Assembly (NCBI RefSeq): GCF_009299835.1
Contig: NZ_VKCZ01000008.1
Coordinates: forward strand, 248,001 to 312,000
DNA: 64,000 nt
Source of the DNA: Microlunatus speluncae
Lineage (GTDB): Bacteria; Actinomycetota; Actinomycetes; Propionibacteriales; Propionibacteriaceae
Direction: 5' to 3'
In this document: positions 16,900-24,959 of the stretch, piece after piece
Layout: every line of letters starts with the position of its first letter
Position numbering within the stretch: position 1 is the stretch's first letter
Made by a program: the position numbers and the translations under genes
Notes under the pieces: generated by a model
What the model was told of the DNA's origin: nothing
The model's database searches: none
What the model saw: only the letters and a program-made list of their open reading frames with translations

Positions 16900-17925
16900 T
16901 CAGGCGCGCGGCGGCGCGGTCGATCCGCGGTCGATCAGCTTCGGTCGCGGGCTCTTCACCAGCGCCGACCTGGCCCGCTTCCCGTCGATCAACTGGCGGA
17001 GAGCCCGGTAACCCCGGACACCGGCTTCGTAGACCGGCATCCGGATCGTCGTCGGTGCCGGCCGGAGGACATCGGCGATCGGCAGATCCTGATACACCAC
17101 GACCGAGAGATCCTCCGGCACCCGCAGCCCCAGATCGACGATCGTGGCCAGGGCCCCGGGCGCAGCGATCACGTTGTCGATGATCATCGCCGTCGGCGGC
17201 TCGGGCCCGGTCAGCACCGCCATCGCCGACTGGGCGACGACGTGCGGGTCGAAGCCGGACCGATGGACCAACCGCGGATCCGGCCGCAGGCCGGCCGATC
17301 GTAGAGTGTCCAGATAGCCCTCGACGCGAGGGCCGCCGTAGGCCTGGTCCGGCCCGCCGATCAGCGCGATCCGGCGGTGTCCCAGCCGGAGCAGATGTTC
17401 CGTCGCGACGGCGATCCCGGCATGATCATCGACCCAGATGCTGGTCCGTCGCTCGTCGTCGTCGGGGGTCTGCAAGATCACGTACGGAATCGTGCGGCTG
17501 GTCAGTTCCTCGATCGTTTCGGAGCCGAGGTGCGGTGACCGGACCAGGAACCCATCCACCATCCGGGTGCCGACCATCCGCTGCATCAGGTGCGTGCCCG
17601 GCTCGATCCAGAGCGCGTCGGCCAGCATCAGCACGTCGCCGGCCTCCTCCGCGGCAGCCTGGATGCCGCGGATCGCGAACTCGAACACCGGGTTCGCGAT
17701 CTTGGGGACGACGGCCGCGATGATCCCCGACCGCGACATGCTGAGCGACTTGGCGGCATGGTTGACCCGGTAGCCGGTCTCCGCGATCGCCCGCTCCACC
17801 CGGAGCCGGGTCGCCTCGCTCATCCGGATCGTCGTGGCACTGCCGGAGATCGCCGCCGAGACGACCGCCGTCGACACGCCCGCCCGCTTGGCGACGTCCT
17901 TCAGCGTCACGTGTCGCTCGACCAT
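16900..17925 (-). CDS. LacI-family transcriptional regulator
   Basis: 341 residues from ATG 17925. The N-terminal DNA-binding domain VTLKDVAKRAGVSTAVVSAAISGSATTIRMSEATRLRV (residues 6-43) and hinge helix (HAAKSLSMSRSGIIAAVVP) are complete. The periplasmic-binding-like sensor domain follows with RTSIWVDDHAGIAVATEHLLRLGHRRIALIGGP and PSVVVYQD-type strands. It ends 121 bp before the pyruvyl-transferase gene on the same strand, and an operator-like palindrome lies in that gap. It therefore most likely represses the lyase/ABC operon until an oligosaccharide inducer arrives. Confidence 0.93.
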   Translation of the reverse strand: MVERHVTLKDVAKRAGVSTAVVSAAISGSATTIRMSEATRLRVERAIAETGYRVNHAAKSLSMSRSGIIAAVVPKIANPVFEFAIRGIQAAAEEAGDVLMLADALWIEPGTHLMQRMVGTRMVDGFLVRSPHLGSETIEELTSRTIPYVILQTPDDDERRTSIWVDDHAGIAVATEHLLRLGHRRIALIGGPDQAYGGPRVEGYLDTLRSAGLRPDPRLVHRSGFDPHVVAQSAMAVLTGPEPPTAMIIDNVIAAPGALATIVDLGLRVPEDLSVVVYQDLPIADVLRPAPTTIRMPVYEAGVRGYRALRQLIDGKRARSALVKSPRPKLIDRGSTAPPRA

Positions 17926-17975
17926 GGCCCGAGGATAGTGCCCAGGCACAGCTCCGGCGCCACCTCCCGGATCGG

Positions 17976-18806
17976 CTAGAGCCGTGCCGCGAACCACTCC
18001 ACCGCGAGCCGATCACAGGCGGCGGCTTCCGGCTTCTGTGGCGCCGGCTCGTCGCCCGGCGGTTCGGCGAGCAGATGCGCCATCTCCGGCACGATCTTGA
18101 GGTCGGCCTCGCGCCCCCGGTTGGCCAGAGCATCCCGCACCGCCGCCGCCGGCACCCGGATCGCGTCGACGTCGTCGAGCGCACCGACCACCAGCCGCAG
18201 CGGCGCGCCGGCCCGGGCCAGCTCGTCGGCCCGGCGGACGAAGTCGATCTTGTCGGCGATCGCGTCGGAACCGGCATCCCAGCCGTAGTCGATGCCGAAG
18301 AGCCGGCCGTTGGCCGTGACGATCGGGCGCAGCTGGGTCAGCGGGCTGACCACCACCGCGGCGACGATCGGCAGCCGGGTCTCGGCCAGCACGCCGAGCG
18401 CGGCGCCCGCTCCGGCCGACCCGCCGAGCAAACCGATCCGGTCACTGGTCAGCCGGAACTGCTCCCGGACCGCGGCCAGAGCCGGCTCGAACTCGGCGAC
18501 CACCTGGTCCTGCACCGGCTCGTACAGATTGCGCACCGCATCCTCGAAGCCGAGCCGCATCACCTCCTCGTCACCGCCAGCAGGTTTCCGCGCCCCGCAA
18601 AGCGGCAGGCCGAAGTAGATCCGCCACGCGTCCAGCCCGTCCAGCGGCATGGCCGCGGCGAAGGCGGACTCGGTCCGCGGCGGATCGAACAGGTGCCAAC
18701 CGACGACCAGCGGCGCATCCGTCCGGCCCGAGGCCGGCGGCAAGATCAGGTACGGCACTCCGGCGGCGATGCCGACGCGCTGCTCACGGTCCGAGAAGTT
18801 CATCAT
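17976..18806 (-). CDS. Alpha/beta hydrolase (dienelactone-hydrolase-like)
   Basis: 276 residues from ATG 18806 (a second ATG follows at once). The nucleophile elbow GLLGGSAGAGAALGVLAET (about residues 120-138), an acid after a strand (LVVGALDDVDAIRVP) and a late His (VPEMAHLLAEP) give the full Ser-Asp-His triad of an alpha/beta hydrolase. No signal peptide is visible, so it is cytosolic. The gene is divergent from a TetR regulator, and the 43 bp between them is almost filled by two copies of a 14-bp operator-like repeat, so the regulator very likely controls it. Substrate unknown; an esterase with a small hydrophobic inducer is plausible. Confidence 0.82.
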   Translation of the reverse strand: MMNFSDREQRVGIAAGVPYLILPPASGRTDAPLVVGWHLFDPPRTESAFAAAMPLDGLDAWRIYFGLPLCGARKPAGGDEEVMRLGFEDAVRNLYEPVQDQVVAEFEPALAAVREQFRLTSDRIGLLGGSAGAGAALGVLAETRLPIVAAVVVSPLTQLRPIVTANGRLFGIDYGWDAGSDAIADKIDFVRRADELARAGAPLRLVVGALDDVDAIRVPAAAVRDALANRGREADLKIVPEMAHLLAEPPGDEPAPQKPEAAACDRLAVEWFAARL

Positions 18807-18808
18807 AA

Positions 18809-18842
18809 TGGACAGTGTACAACTTAAATGGACACTGTACAA
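18809..18842. promoter_or_regulatory. Tandem operator in the TetR/hydrolase divergent promoter
   Basis: TGGACAGTGTACAA (18809-18822) and TGGACACTGTACAA (18829-18842) differ at one base and start 20 bp apart, about two DNA turns. Each contains an imperfect palindrome around GTGTAC/CTGTAC. The second copy overlaps TACAAT (18838-18843), a good -10 element lying 6 nt before the TetR ATG at 18850. A bound repressor would block both divergent genes. Confidence 0.75.
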
Positions 18843-18849
18843 TAAGACC

Positions 18850-19425
18850 ATGGAGCAGAGCGGACGCCGGACCCGAGGCATGCGGGCCGGGCTGACCCGG
18901 GACCAGATCGTCGCCGCCGCCCGGCTGACCTTGACCCAGCGGGGGCTGGACGGGCTCAGCCTTCGCGCGGTGGCCGCCGAACTCGGGGTTGCCCCGAACG
19001 CGATCTACAGCCACCTCGCGGACAAGGACGCCCTGATCGACGCGGTCCTCGACGACGTGCTGGCCGCGGTGCACAGCCCCACCGCCCGGGATCCGCGGCG
19101 CGCGATCACGGTGATCATGACCGACACGTACGACGTGCTGATCACCCAGGGCAGCCTGGTCGGCGCCTATCTGACCCGGCAGGGATCGCGCGGGCCGGAG
19201 GCGCAGCGACTGGGCGTGATCATGGATCAGTGCTTCGAGCGGCTCGGGATCGCGGCGGCGGCCGCCGCCGCGGGCCGCCGGTCCTTGATCGTCTACACCA
19301 TCGGCTATGCCGCGTTCGCCACCGGCTGGACCGACGCCGACACCCAGCCGATCCCCTCGGCCCGGGTGCGACGCGACTTCCTGGCCGGCCTGGACTGGCT
19401 GCTCGCCGGCATCGCTCCGCGGTGA
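18850..19425 (+). CDS. TetR-family transcriptional regulator
   Basis: 191 residues from ATG 18850. The TetR N-terminal domain is complete: LTRDQIVAAARLTLTQRGLDGLSLRAVAAELGVAPNAIYSHLADKDALIDAVLDDVL (residues 15-71). The ligand domain has the TetR_C-like DTYDVLITQGSLVGAYLTRQG and IVYTIGYAAFATG. No Shine-Dalgarno site precedes the ATG and a -10 element ends 6 nt before it, so the message is probably leaderless. Two operator-like repeats in the 43-bp intergenic region suggest autorepression and control of the divergent hydrolase. Confidence 0.92.
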   Translation: MEQSGRRTRGMRAGLTRDQIVAAARLTLTQRGLDGLSLRAVAAELGVAPNAIYSHLADKDALIDAVLDDVLAAVHSPTARDPRRAITVIMTDTYDVLITQGSLVGAYLTRQGSRGPEAQRLGVIMDQCFERLGIAAAAAAAGRRSLIVYTIGYAAFATGWTDADTQPIPSARVRRDFLAGLDWLLAGIAPR

Positions 19426-19480
19426 TCGGCTCCCCGGAAATCGCGTTGCGATCTTGACCGGGCCCGGGAAGGGTGAGGTC

Positions 19481-20542
19481 ATGGATGACCGCCTGATCGC
19501 GATCCTCGACCGATCCGGCGTGGTGGACGGGCCGGCGTCCGACGCCCGGATCGAGGTGCTGGACACCGGCGCGTTCAACTCCCGGACGGTGCGACTGCGG
19601 ATCACCCCGCCCGGCTCGGCGACCGCCCGGGCCTTCATCCTGAAGCAACCGACCGACGTCGCCTGGAGTGTGGCGTCGGCCGCCGACGAGGCCCGGTTCT
19701 ACCGCTTGATCGATTCCCTCGATGATCATCCCCCGGTCGTCCCGCGATGCTTCGCTATCGGCTCCGCGGACGAGCCGTACGTCCTGTTGGAGGATCTGTC
19801 CGCGACCCACGTCGCCCCGACGACCAGGGACCGGATCCTGGCCTCGGGCCTGCCGATCCCGACGGACCAGGACGCGGTGATCGACTGCCTGGCCCGGCTC
19901 CAGGCGTACTGGTGGGAGCATCCGTTGCAGGGCACGGGCGCACTCGACCTCGGCTACTGGTCCGAGGACGGCGAGGGCTTCGCACGGTTCGCCGAGCGGC
20001 GTCGCACGTCGTGGCGGACCCTGCGGTCGGCCAACGAGGACTGGCTGCCCGCCTCGGTGGTCGAGCGCTGCGAGCGGATCGTCGACGGGCTCTCGGCCTA
20101 CTGGACCCGCCGGCTGCAGCCCCGCGTGGCCGAACGGCGACGGCTGACCCTGGTGCACGGTGACGCCTACTTCTCGAATTTCCTCTGTCCGATCCGGGCC
20201 GGCGGCACCGCGTCCCTGATCGACTGGCAGGACCCGTGCTTCGACCTCGGCGCCGTCGACCTGGCCAACCTGATCGCGACGTTCTGGACCCGGGAGCAGC
20301 GCCAGGAGGACGATCGTGAGCGTCGCCTGCTCGCCCGCTTCCACCGCACGCTGGTCGATCACGGCGTCGCCGGCTATTCCTACGAGATGCTCCTCGAGGA
20401 CTACCGGCTCGGACTCGTCTACTGGTTGCTGGTGCCGTTCCAGGATGCCCACGACGGATCCTCCGCCGACTACTGGTGGCCGAAGCTGCAATGCCTCCTC
20501 GCCGCTTTCGAGGACTGGGACTGCGACGAACTCGTGGCCTGA
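19481..20542 (+). CDS. Aminoglycoside-phosphotransferase-like kinase
   Basis: 353 residues from ATG 19481, preceded by GGGTGAGG. The protein-kinase-like fold of APH/ChoK enzymes is readable: the N-lobe lysine strand (ARAFILKQP), a hinge (EPYVLLEDLS), the catalytic loop LVHGDAYFSNFL (H-G-D-x-x-x-x-N) and the metal-binding LIDWQDPCFDLGAVDLANLI. Relatives phosphorylate small hydroxyl compounds (ecdysteroid-, choline-, aminoglycoside-like); nothing here singles out an antibiotic, so a resistance role should not be assumed. It stands alone, 55 bp after the TetR gene and convergent with cdsA. Confidence 0.85.
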   Translation: MDDRLIAILDRSGVVDGPASDARIEVLDTGAFNSRTVRLRITPPGSATARAFILKQPTDVAWSVASAADEARFYRLIDSLDDHPPVVPRCFAIGSADEPYVLLEDLSATHVAPTTRDRILASGLPIPTDQDAVIDCLARLQAYWWEHPLQGTGALDLGYWSEDGEGFARFAERRRTSWRTLRSANEDWLPASVVERCERIVDGLSAYWTRRLQPRVAERRRLTLVHGDAYFSNFLCPIRAGGTASLIDWQDPCFDLGAVDLANLIATFWTREQRQEDDRERRLLARFHRTLVDHGVAGYSYEMLLEDYRLGLVYWLLVPFQDAHDGSSADYWWPKLQCLLAAFEDWDCDELVA

Positions 20543-20561
20543 CCGGGCCGGATTGTCGGGC

Positions 20562-21467
20562 TCAGCCGCCGGGCACCAGAAGATACATGATCAACCAGGC
20601 CACCGGGGCGGCGACCAGCAGCGAGTCGAGCCGGTCCATCACCCCGCCGTGGCCGGGGATGAACGAGCTCATGTCCTTGATCCCGAGGTCGCGTTTGATC
20701 AAGGACTCGATCAGGTCGCCGCAGACCCCGACCGCCACCAAACCAACCCCGAGGATCAGGCCGATCCACCACGGAGCGCCGAGCCCGAAGACGGTCATCG
20801 CCAGCCCGGCGCCGGTGCCCAGCACCACCGAGCCGACCAGGCCTTCCCAGGACTTCTTCGGGCTGATCGTCGGCGCCATCGGATGCCGGCCGAACAACAC
20901 GCCGGCGACATAACCGCCGACGTCCCCGGCGACCACGATCAGGATGAACGTGACCAACCGGATCGATCCGTTCTCGCCGGCCAGCATCAGGGCCGCGAAC
21001 GAGCCCAGGAAGGGCACGTAGGCGATGATCATCAGGCTGGCCGCGGTGTCCTTGACATAGCCGGCGGAGCCCTTCGGCATCCGCCAGATCATCGCCGCCA
21101 GCACGGTCAGTGCCAGCGACGCGAGCAACACCGACGCGGTGGAGAAGATCACCGGCTGTTGCACGCCGGCCAGGAACGATCCGGTCGCGATCGCCACGGT
21201 GCCGATCATGATCGGCACCCGCGCCGCCGTCATCCCCTGCCGCTTCAGCGCCTCGAACATCTCGTTCGCACCGAGCGCCAGTGCGACCGCCAGCAGCGCG
21301 ACGAAGCCGGGCTTGAACCAGATCAGCGTGACGACCAGATAGGCCCCGAGGCCCACGCCGACCCCGATCGCGGCCGGCAGGTTGCGACCGGCCCGACCAT
21401 GATCGACTTGCTGCCCGTCGCCGGGCTCCGGCCCTTCGACCGGATCAGAGCCCGAAGAATCGACCAC
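20562..21467 (-). CDS. cdsA: Phosphatidate cytidylyltransferase
   Basis: 301 residues. It makes CDP-diacylglycerol from phosphatidate and CTP, the entry to phospholipid synthesis, in the membrane. After an acidic cytoplasmic N-terminus of about 30 residues there are about eight membrane helices. The family signature near the C-terminus is intact: SLIKRDLGIKDMSSFIPGHGGVMDRLDSLL. The gene starts 3 bp after frr ends and is the last gene of the rpsB-tsf-pyrH-frr-cdsA block, the standard order in actinobacteria. The rlmN gene that often follows is not adjacent here; it lies 13.5 kb further on. Confidence 0.96.
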   Translation of the reverse strand: MVDSSGSDPVEGPEPGDGQQVDHGRAGRNLPAAIGVGVGLGAYLVVTLIWFKPGFVALLAVALALGANEMFEALKRQGMTAARVPIMIGTVAIATGSFLAGVQQPVIFSTASVLLASLALTVLAAMIWRMPKGSAGYVKDTAASLMIIAYVPFLGSFAALMLAGENGSIRLVTFILIVVAGDVGGYVAGVLFGRHPMAPTISPKKSWEGLVGSVVLGTGAGLAMTVFGLGAPWWIGLILGVGLVAVGVCGDLIESLIKRDLGIKDMSSFIPGHGGVMDRLDSLLVAAPVAWLIMYLLVPGG

Positions 21468-21470
21468 CGA

Positions 21471-22028
21471 TCAGACCTCGATCAGTTCTGATTCCTTGTG
21501 CTTGAGCACCTCGTCGACCGCGTCGGTGTGTTGCTTCGTCACCGCGTCCAGTTGCTTCTCGGCGCGGACCACCTCGTCCTCGCCGACCTCTTTGTCCTTG
21601 ACCAGCTTGTCCAGGGCTTCCTTGGCCGACCGGCGGTGGGTCCGGATCGAGATCTTGGCGTCCTCGGCCTTGGTCCGGGCCAACTTGATGTATTCCCGAC
21701 GCCGTTCCTCGGTCAGCTCCGGCAGCGTGACCCGGATGACGTTGCCGTCGTCGGTCGGGTTGACCCCGAGATCGGAATCCCGGATCGCCTTCTCGATCCC
21801 GGCCATCGATCCCTTGTCGTACGGAGTGATCAACACCATCCGCGCTTCCGGCACCTGAAAGCTGGCCAGTTGCTGCAGCGGCGTCGGCGCACCGTAATAG
21901 TCGACGGTCAGCTTCGAGAACATCGCCGGATGCGCCCGGCCGGTGCGGATCGCCGCGAACTCCTCCTTCGCGTACTCGATCGCGGAGTCCATCTTCAGTT
22001 CCGCGTCCATGAGGATCTCGTCGATCAC
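21471..22028 (-). CDS. frr: Ribosome recycling factor
   Basis: 185 residues, the normal family length. The start is GTG 22028 with GAAGGAG upstream; an ATG at 22091 would add 21 unrelated residues. Frr splits post-termination ribosomes together with EF-G. Both domains are clear: the three-helix bundle (SAIEYAKEEFAAIRTGRAHPAMFSKL ... RREYIKLARTKAEDAKISIRTHRR) and the small beta domain (VDYYGAPTPLQQLASFQVPEARMVLITPYDKGSM). It follows pyrH after 31 bp and is directly followed by cdsA. Confidence 0.97.
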   Translation of the reverse strand: MIDEILMDAELKMDSAIEYAKEEFAAIRTGRAHPAMFSKLTVDYYGAPTPLQQLASFQVPEARMVLITPYDKGSMAGIEKAIRDSDLGVNPTDDGNVIRVTLPELTEERRREYIKLARTKAEDAKISIRTHRRSAKEALDKLVKDKEVGEDEVVRAEKQLDAVTKQHTDAVDEVLKHKESELIEV

Positions 22029-22059
22029 GGTAGCGCTCCTTCGTCTCGGGTGGGCGACC

Positions 22060-22773
22060 TCACGTGTGTACCGTAGTCCCGATCTTCTCACCAGCGATCG
22101 CGCGGACGATCGTGCCGTCGGTGTCCAGGCTGAAAAACACCATCCGCAGCGCGAAGTCGCGCGCCATGCTGATCGCGGTGGCGTCGGCCACCTTGAGGTC
22201 GCGGGCCAGATATTCGTCGTAGCTGAGGTCGTCGAACTTCTTGGCGTCGGGGTTGGTCTGCGGGTCGGCGTCGTACACGCCGTCGGTGCCCTGCTTGCCC
22301 ATCAGCAAGACGTCGGCGCCGATCTCCAGCGCCCGCTGCGCCGCCACCGTGTCGGTGGAGAAGAAAGGCATCCCGGAGCCGGCGCCGAAGATCACGATCC
22401 GGCCCTTCGCGAGATGCCGCTCGGCCCGCTGCGGGATGTACGGCTCCGCGACCTGGCCCATCGTGATCGCGGTCTGCACCCTCGGCTCCAGCCCGGCCTT
22501 CTCGCAGAAGTCCTGCAGGGCAAGGCAATTCATCACCGTGCCGAGCATGCCCATGTAGTCGGCGCGGTCGCGCTGCATGCCCCGCAGTTGCAGCTCGGCG
22601 CCGCGGAAGAAGTTACCGCCACCGACGACGATGGCGATCTGGACGCCGGTCGCGGCCGCCTCGGCGAGCTGCCGGGCCAAGCCGGCGACCACGTCGGGAT
22701 CGACGCCGATCTTGCCGCCACCGAACACCTCACCGGACAGTTTCAACAGGACTCGGCGGTACGGACTCGGCAT
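22060..22773 (-). CDS. pyrH: UMP kinase
   Basis: 237 residues from ATG 22773, which has AGGGAG 8 bp upstream; the ATG two codons earlier is too close to that site. It phosphorylates UMP to UDP and is a hexameric amino-acid-kinase-fold enzyme. Marks: RVLLKLSGE (N-terminal ATP site), [28 protein letters not shown], and GTGNPFFSTDT-like [25 protein letters not shown] strong hairpin separates it from tsf (gap 112 bp), so its expression may be set apart from the ribosomal genes. Confidence 0.97.
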   Translation of the reverse strand: MPSPYRRVLLKLSGEVFGGGKIGVDPDVVAGLARQLAEAAATGVQIAIVVGGGNFFRGAELQLRGMQRDRADYMGMLGTVMNCLALQDFCEKAGLEPRVQTAITMGQVAEPYIPQRAERHLAKGRIVIFGAGSGMPFFSTDTVAAQRALEIGADVLLMGKQGTDGVYDADPQTNPDAKKFDDLSYDEYLARDLKVADATAISMARDFALRMVFFSLDTDGTIVRAIAGEKIGTTVHT

Positions 22774-22833
22774 CGGCATCTCTCCCTGACCTGGATGGCT
22801 CTGACCTGGACTGTTCTGGGTGCTGACACAAAC

Positions 22834-22867
22834 GTGCGCTACGAACCCGGACGGATTCATAGCGCAC
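22834..22867 (-). terminator. Hairpin between tsf and pyrH
   Basis: On the transcribed (reverse) strand these 34 nt fold into a 15-bp stem with a 4-nt loop, starting 19 nt after the tsf stop. Two positions pair as G-U wobbles in this strand only, which would be mismatches on the other strand. A modest U-rich stretch (GUUUGUGU) follows. It looks like a terminator or attenuator that lowers transcription into pyrH. Confidence 0.7.
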
Positions 22868-22885
22868 GCATCGTGGCCTAGGAGC

Positions 22886-23704
22886 TCACGCCCCCGCGGC
22901 TTCGAACCGAACGAATCGCTCGATCGTAACCCCGGCGGACTCGAGCAGCTTGCTCACCGGCGTCTTGTTGTCGGTCACCGACGGCTGGTCGAGCAGAACG
23001 ACGTCCTTGAAGAAGCTGTTCACCCGACCCTCGATGATCTTGGGCAGCGCCTGCTCAGGCTTGCCCTCGGCCTTCGCCGTGGCCTCGGCGATCCGACGCT
23101 CGTTCTCCACCAGATCGGCCGGCACCTCGTCCCGGTTCAGGTACTGCGGCCGCATCGCGGCCACCTGCATCGCCGCGGTCTTCGCGGCCGCCTCGTCGGC
23201 ACCGGAGTACTGCACCAGCACGCCCACCTGCGGCGGCAGGTCGGAGGCCCGCTTGTGCAGGTAGACGGTGGTGGTGCCGTCGAAGTAGGCGGCCCCGCTG
23301 ACCTCAAGCTTCTCGCCGATCTTGACCGCGAGCTCGCCGACCGCGTCGGCGACGGTCCGGCCGTCGCCGACCGGTGCCGCGTTGACCTCGTCGACCGTCC
23401 CGGCCTTGGCCGCCGCGGCAGCCTTCACCACGGTGTCGGCCAGTTCCTGGAAATCGGCGTTCTTGGCCACGAAGTCGGTCTCGGCGCCCAACTGGATCAG
23501 GGCACCGTCGGCGTAGGCGACCAGACCGTTGCTGGCCGCCCGTTCCGACCGCTTCGCGGCCTTGGCCGCGCCGGACACGCGGAGGAGCTCGATCGCCTTG
23601 TCGAAGTCACCTTCGGCCTCGGTGAGCGCCTTCTTCGCGTCCATCATGCCGGCCCCGGTGGAGTCCCGGAGCCGCTTCACATCGGTAGCGGCAATCGTCG
23701 CCAT
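22886..23704 (-). CDS. tsf: Elongation factor Ts
   Basis: 272 residues, normal for the family. EF-Ts exchanges GDP for GTP on EF-Tu. The N-terminal UBA-like domain has [25 protein letters not shown] (residues 9-33) and the EF-Tu-contacting TDFVAKN motif is at 76-82. The core domains and the C-terminal [25 protein letters not shown] are intact. It follows rpsB after 54 bp in the same transcription unit. Confidence 0.97.
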   Translation of the reverse strand: MATIAATDVKRLRDSTGAGMMDAKKALTEAEGDFDKAIELLRVSGAAKAAKRSERAASNGLVAYADGALIQLGAETDFVAKNADFQELADTVVKAAAAAKAGTVDEVNAAPVGDGRTVADAVGELAVKIGEKLEVSGAAYFDGTTTVYLHKRASDLPPQVGVLVQYSGADEAAAKTAAMQVAAMRPQYLNRDEVPADLVENERRIAEATAKAEGKPEQALPKIIEGRVNSFFKDVVLLDQPSVTDNKTPVSKLLESAGVTIERFVRFEAAGA

Positions 23705-23758
23705 GCGTCCTCGTACTTCCTTCTGTTTCAGGGGTGACGTTGTGTCAGGGGTAGGGGC

Positions 23759-24676
23759 TCAGTTGCTGACTTCGTTCGGCGCGTCGGCGTCGGCGGCCGC
23801 GGAGACCGCAACCGGATCCTCGGTCGCCGCGACCGGCACCTCGACGGGCGCCTCGACAGCGGCCTCGGCCGGTGCCTCGGCGGTCTTGGCGGCCTCGGCC
23901 CGGGCGTTGGCCTCTTCCTTGGCCAGCAGCTCGCGCTCCCAGTCCGGCATCGGCTCGTTGGTCGCCTCTTCACCGGTCTGGCCGCCGGACCGCGACATCA
24001 GTCCCTCGGCGACGGCGTCGGCCAGCACGCGGGTCAGCAGCGAGACGGAGCGGATCGCGTCGTCGTTGCCGGGGATCGCGTAGTCGACCTCGTCCGGATC
24101 GCAGTTGGTGTCCAGGATGCCGATGATCGGGATCCGCAGCTTGCGGGCCTCGTCGACGGCCAGGTGCTCCTTCTTGGTGTCAACGATCCAGACCGCCTGC
24201 GGCACCTCGCTCATGTCCCGGATGCCACCGAGGGTCTTCTCCAACTTCTCCTTCTCCCGGCGCATGCCGAGGAGCTCCTTCTTGGTCCGGCCGGAGCCCG
24301 CGACGTCGTCGTAATCGACGCCCTCCAGCTCCTTGAGCCGCTGGATCCGCTTGATCACGGTGTGGAAGTTGGTCAGCATGCCACCGAGCCAACGCTGGTT
24401 GACGAACGGCATGCCCACCCGCATCGCCTGCTCGGCGATCGCTTCCTGGGCCTGCTTCTTGGTGCCGACGAAGAGCACCTTGCCGCCCCGGCCGACGATC
24501 TCCTTGACGAAGGCGTACGCGCGGTCGATGTAGGTCAGCGACTGGCGCAGGTCGATGATGTAGATGCCGTTGCGGTCGGTGAGAATGAACCGCTTCATCT
24601 TCGGGTTCCACCGACGGGTCTGGTGCCCGAAATGGACGCCGCTCTCGAGGAGCTGGCGGGTACTGACGACGGCCAT
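23759..24676 (-). CDS. rpsB: 30S ribosomal protein S2
   Basis: 305 residues. The core S2 fold is complete from [31 protein letters not shown] through [17 protein letters not shown] and [27 protein letters not shown] long actinobacterial-style C-terminal extension (about 250-305) is rich in Ala, Glu, Pro and Val and is probably disordered. The leader contains two hairpins before the ATG at 24676. Transcription runs rpsB-tsf-pyrH-frr-cdsA. Confidence 0.97.
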   Translation of the reverse strand: MAVVSTRQLLESGVHFGHQTRRWNPKMKRFILTDRNGIYIIDLRQSLTYIDRAYAFVKEIVGRGGKVLFVGTKKQAQEAIAEQAMRVGMPFVNQRWLGGMLTNFHTVIKRIQRLKELEGVDYDDVAGSGRTKKELLGMRREKEKLEKTLGGIRDMSEVPQAVWIVDTKKEHLAVDEARKLRIPIIGILDTNCDPDEVDYAIPGNDDAIRSVSLLTRVLADAVAEGLMSRSGGQTGEEATNEPMPDWERELLAKEEANARAEAAKTAEAPAEAAVEAPVEVPVAATEDPVAVSAAADADAPNEVSN

Positions 24677-24694
24677 GGCCGTATCCCTCTCTTC

Positions 24695-24745
24695 TCGGGC
24701 CGAAGCCCGACGTACGGTTGACCGGTGTCGATCTCTTCGACACCG
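24695..24745 (-). promoter_or_regulatory. Structured rpsB leader with two hairpins
   Basis: Reading in the direction of rpsB, a perfect 9-bp stem (24745-24737 with 24731-24723, loop of 5) is followed 12 nt later by a perfect 6-bp stem closed by a UUCG tetraloop (24710-24695). The second hairpin ends 19 nt before the rpsB ATG, next to the GAGAGGGAT region that may be the ribosome site. This placement suggests a leader bound by S2 for feedback control, as known for S2 in other bacteria. I cannot match it to a named actinobacterial leader. Confidence 0.55.
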
Positions 24746-24910
24746 CCTGATGCCCGCGCGACAACCGACTCAAACCACGTGGGAGTGAGACCGCGGATGC
24801 CGCCCGACCGAGGCGGCCGGAGAGCGAGCATGCGAAGTCAGCCCGATTCCTCAGGCTGCGGCCCAGAGTCTACGCTTTCCGCCCGCCCCGAGGCCAACCA
24901 GCGCGGACCT

Positions 24911-24927
24911 CTCCCTTATATAGGGAG
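24911..24927. promoter_or_regulatory. Palindromic TATA element between rpsB and the methyltransferase
   Basis: CTCCCTTATATAGGGAG has 5-bp inverted arms around an AT-rich core, which stands out in this GC-rich DNA. It lies 33 bp before the methyltransferase start on the forward strand. The same core read backwards can serve as a -10 element for rpsB with a leader of about 230 nt. A shared divergent promoter core is the simplest reading. Confidence 0.45.
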
Positions 24928-24959
24928 CGGCCGCGCGTCCGGTCGGGCAGGATGCGCGG

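Noticed and set aside
19481..20542. Aminoglycoside resistance gene
   Set aside because: The APH fold alone does not prove resistance, and most relatives act on other substrates.
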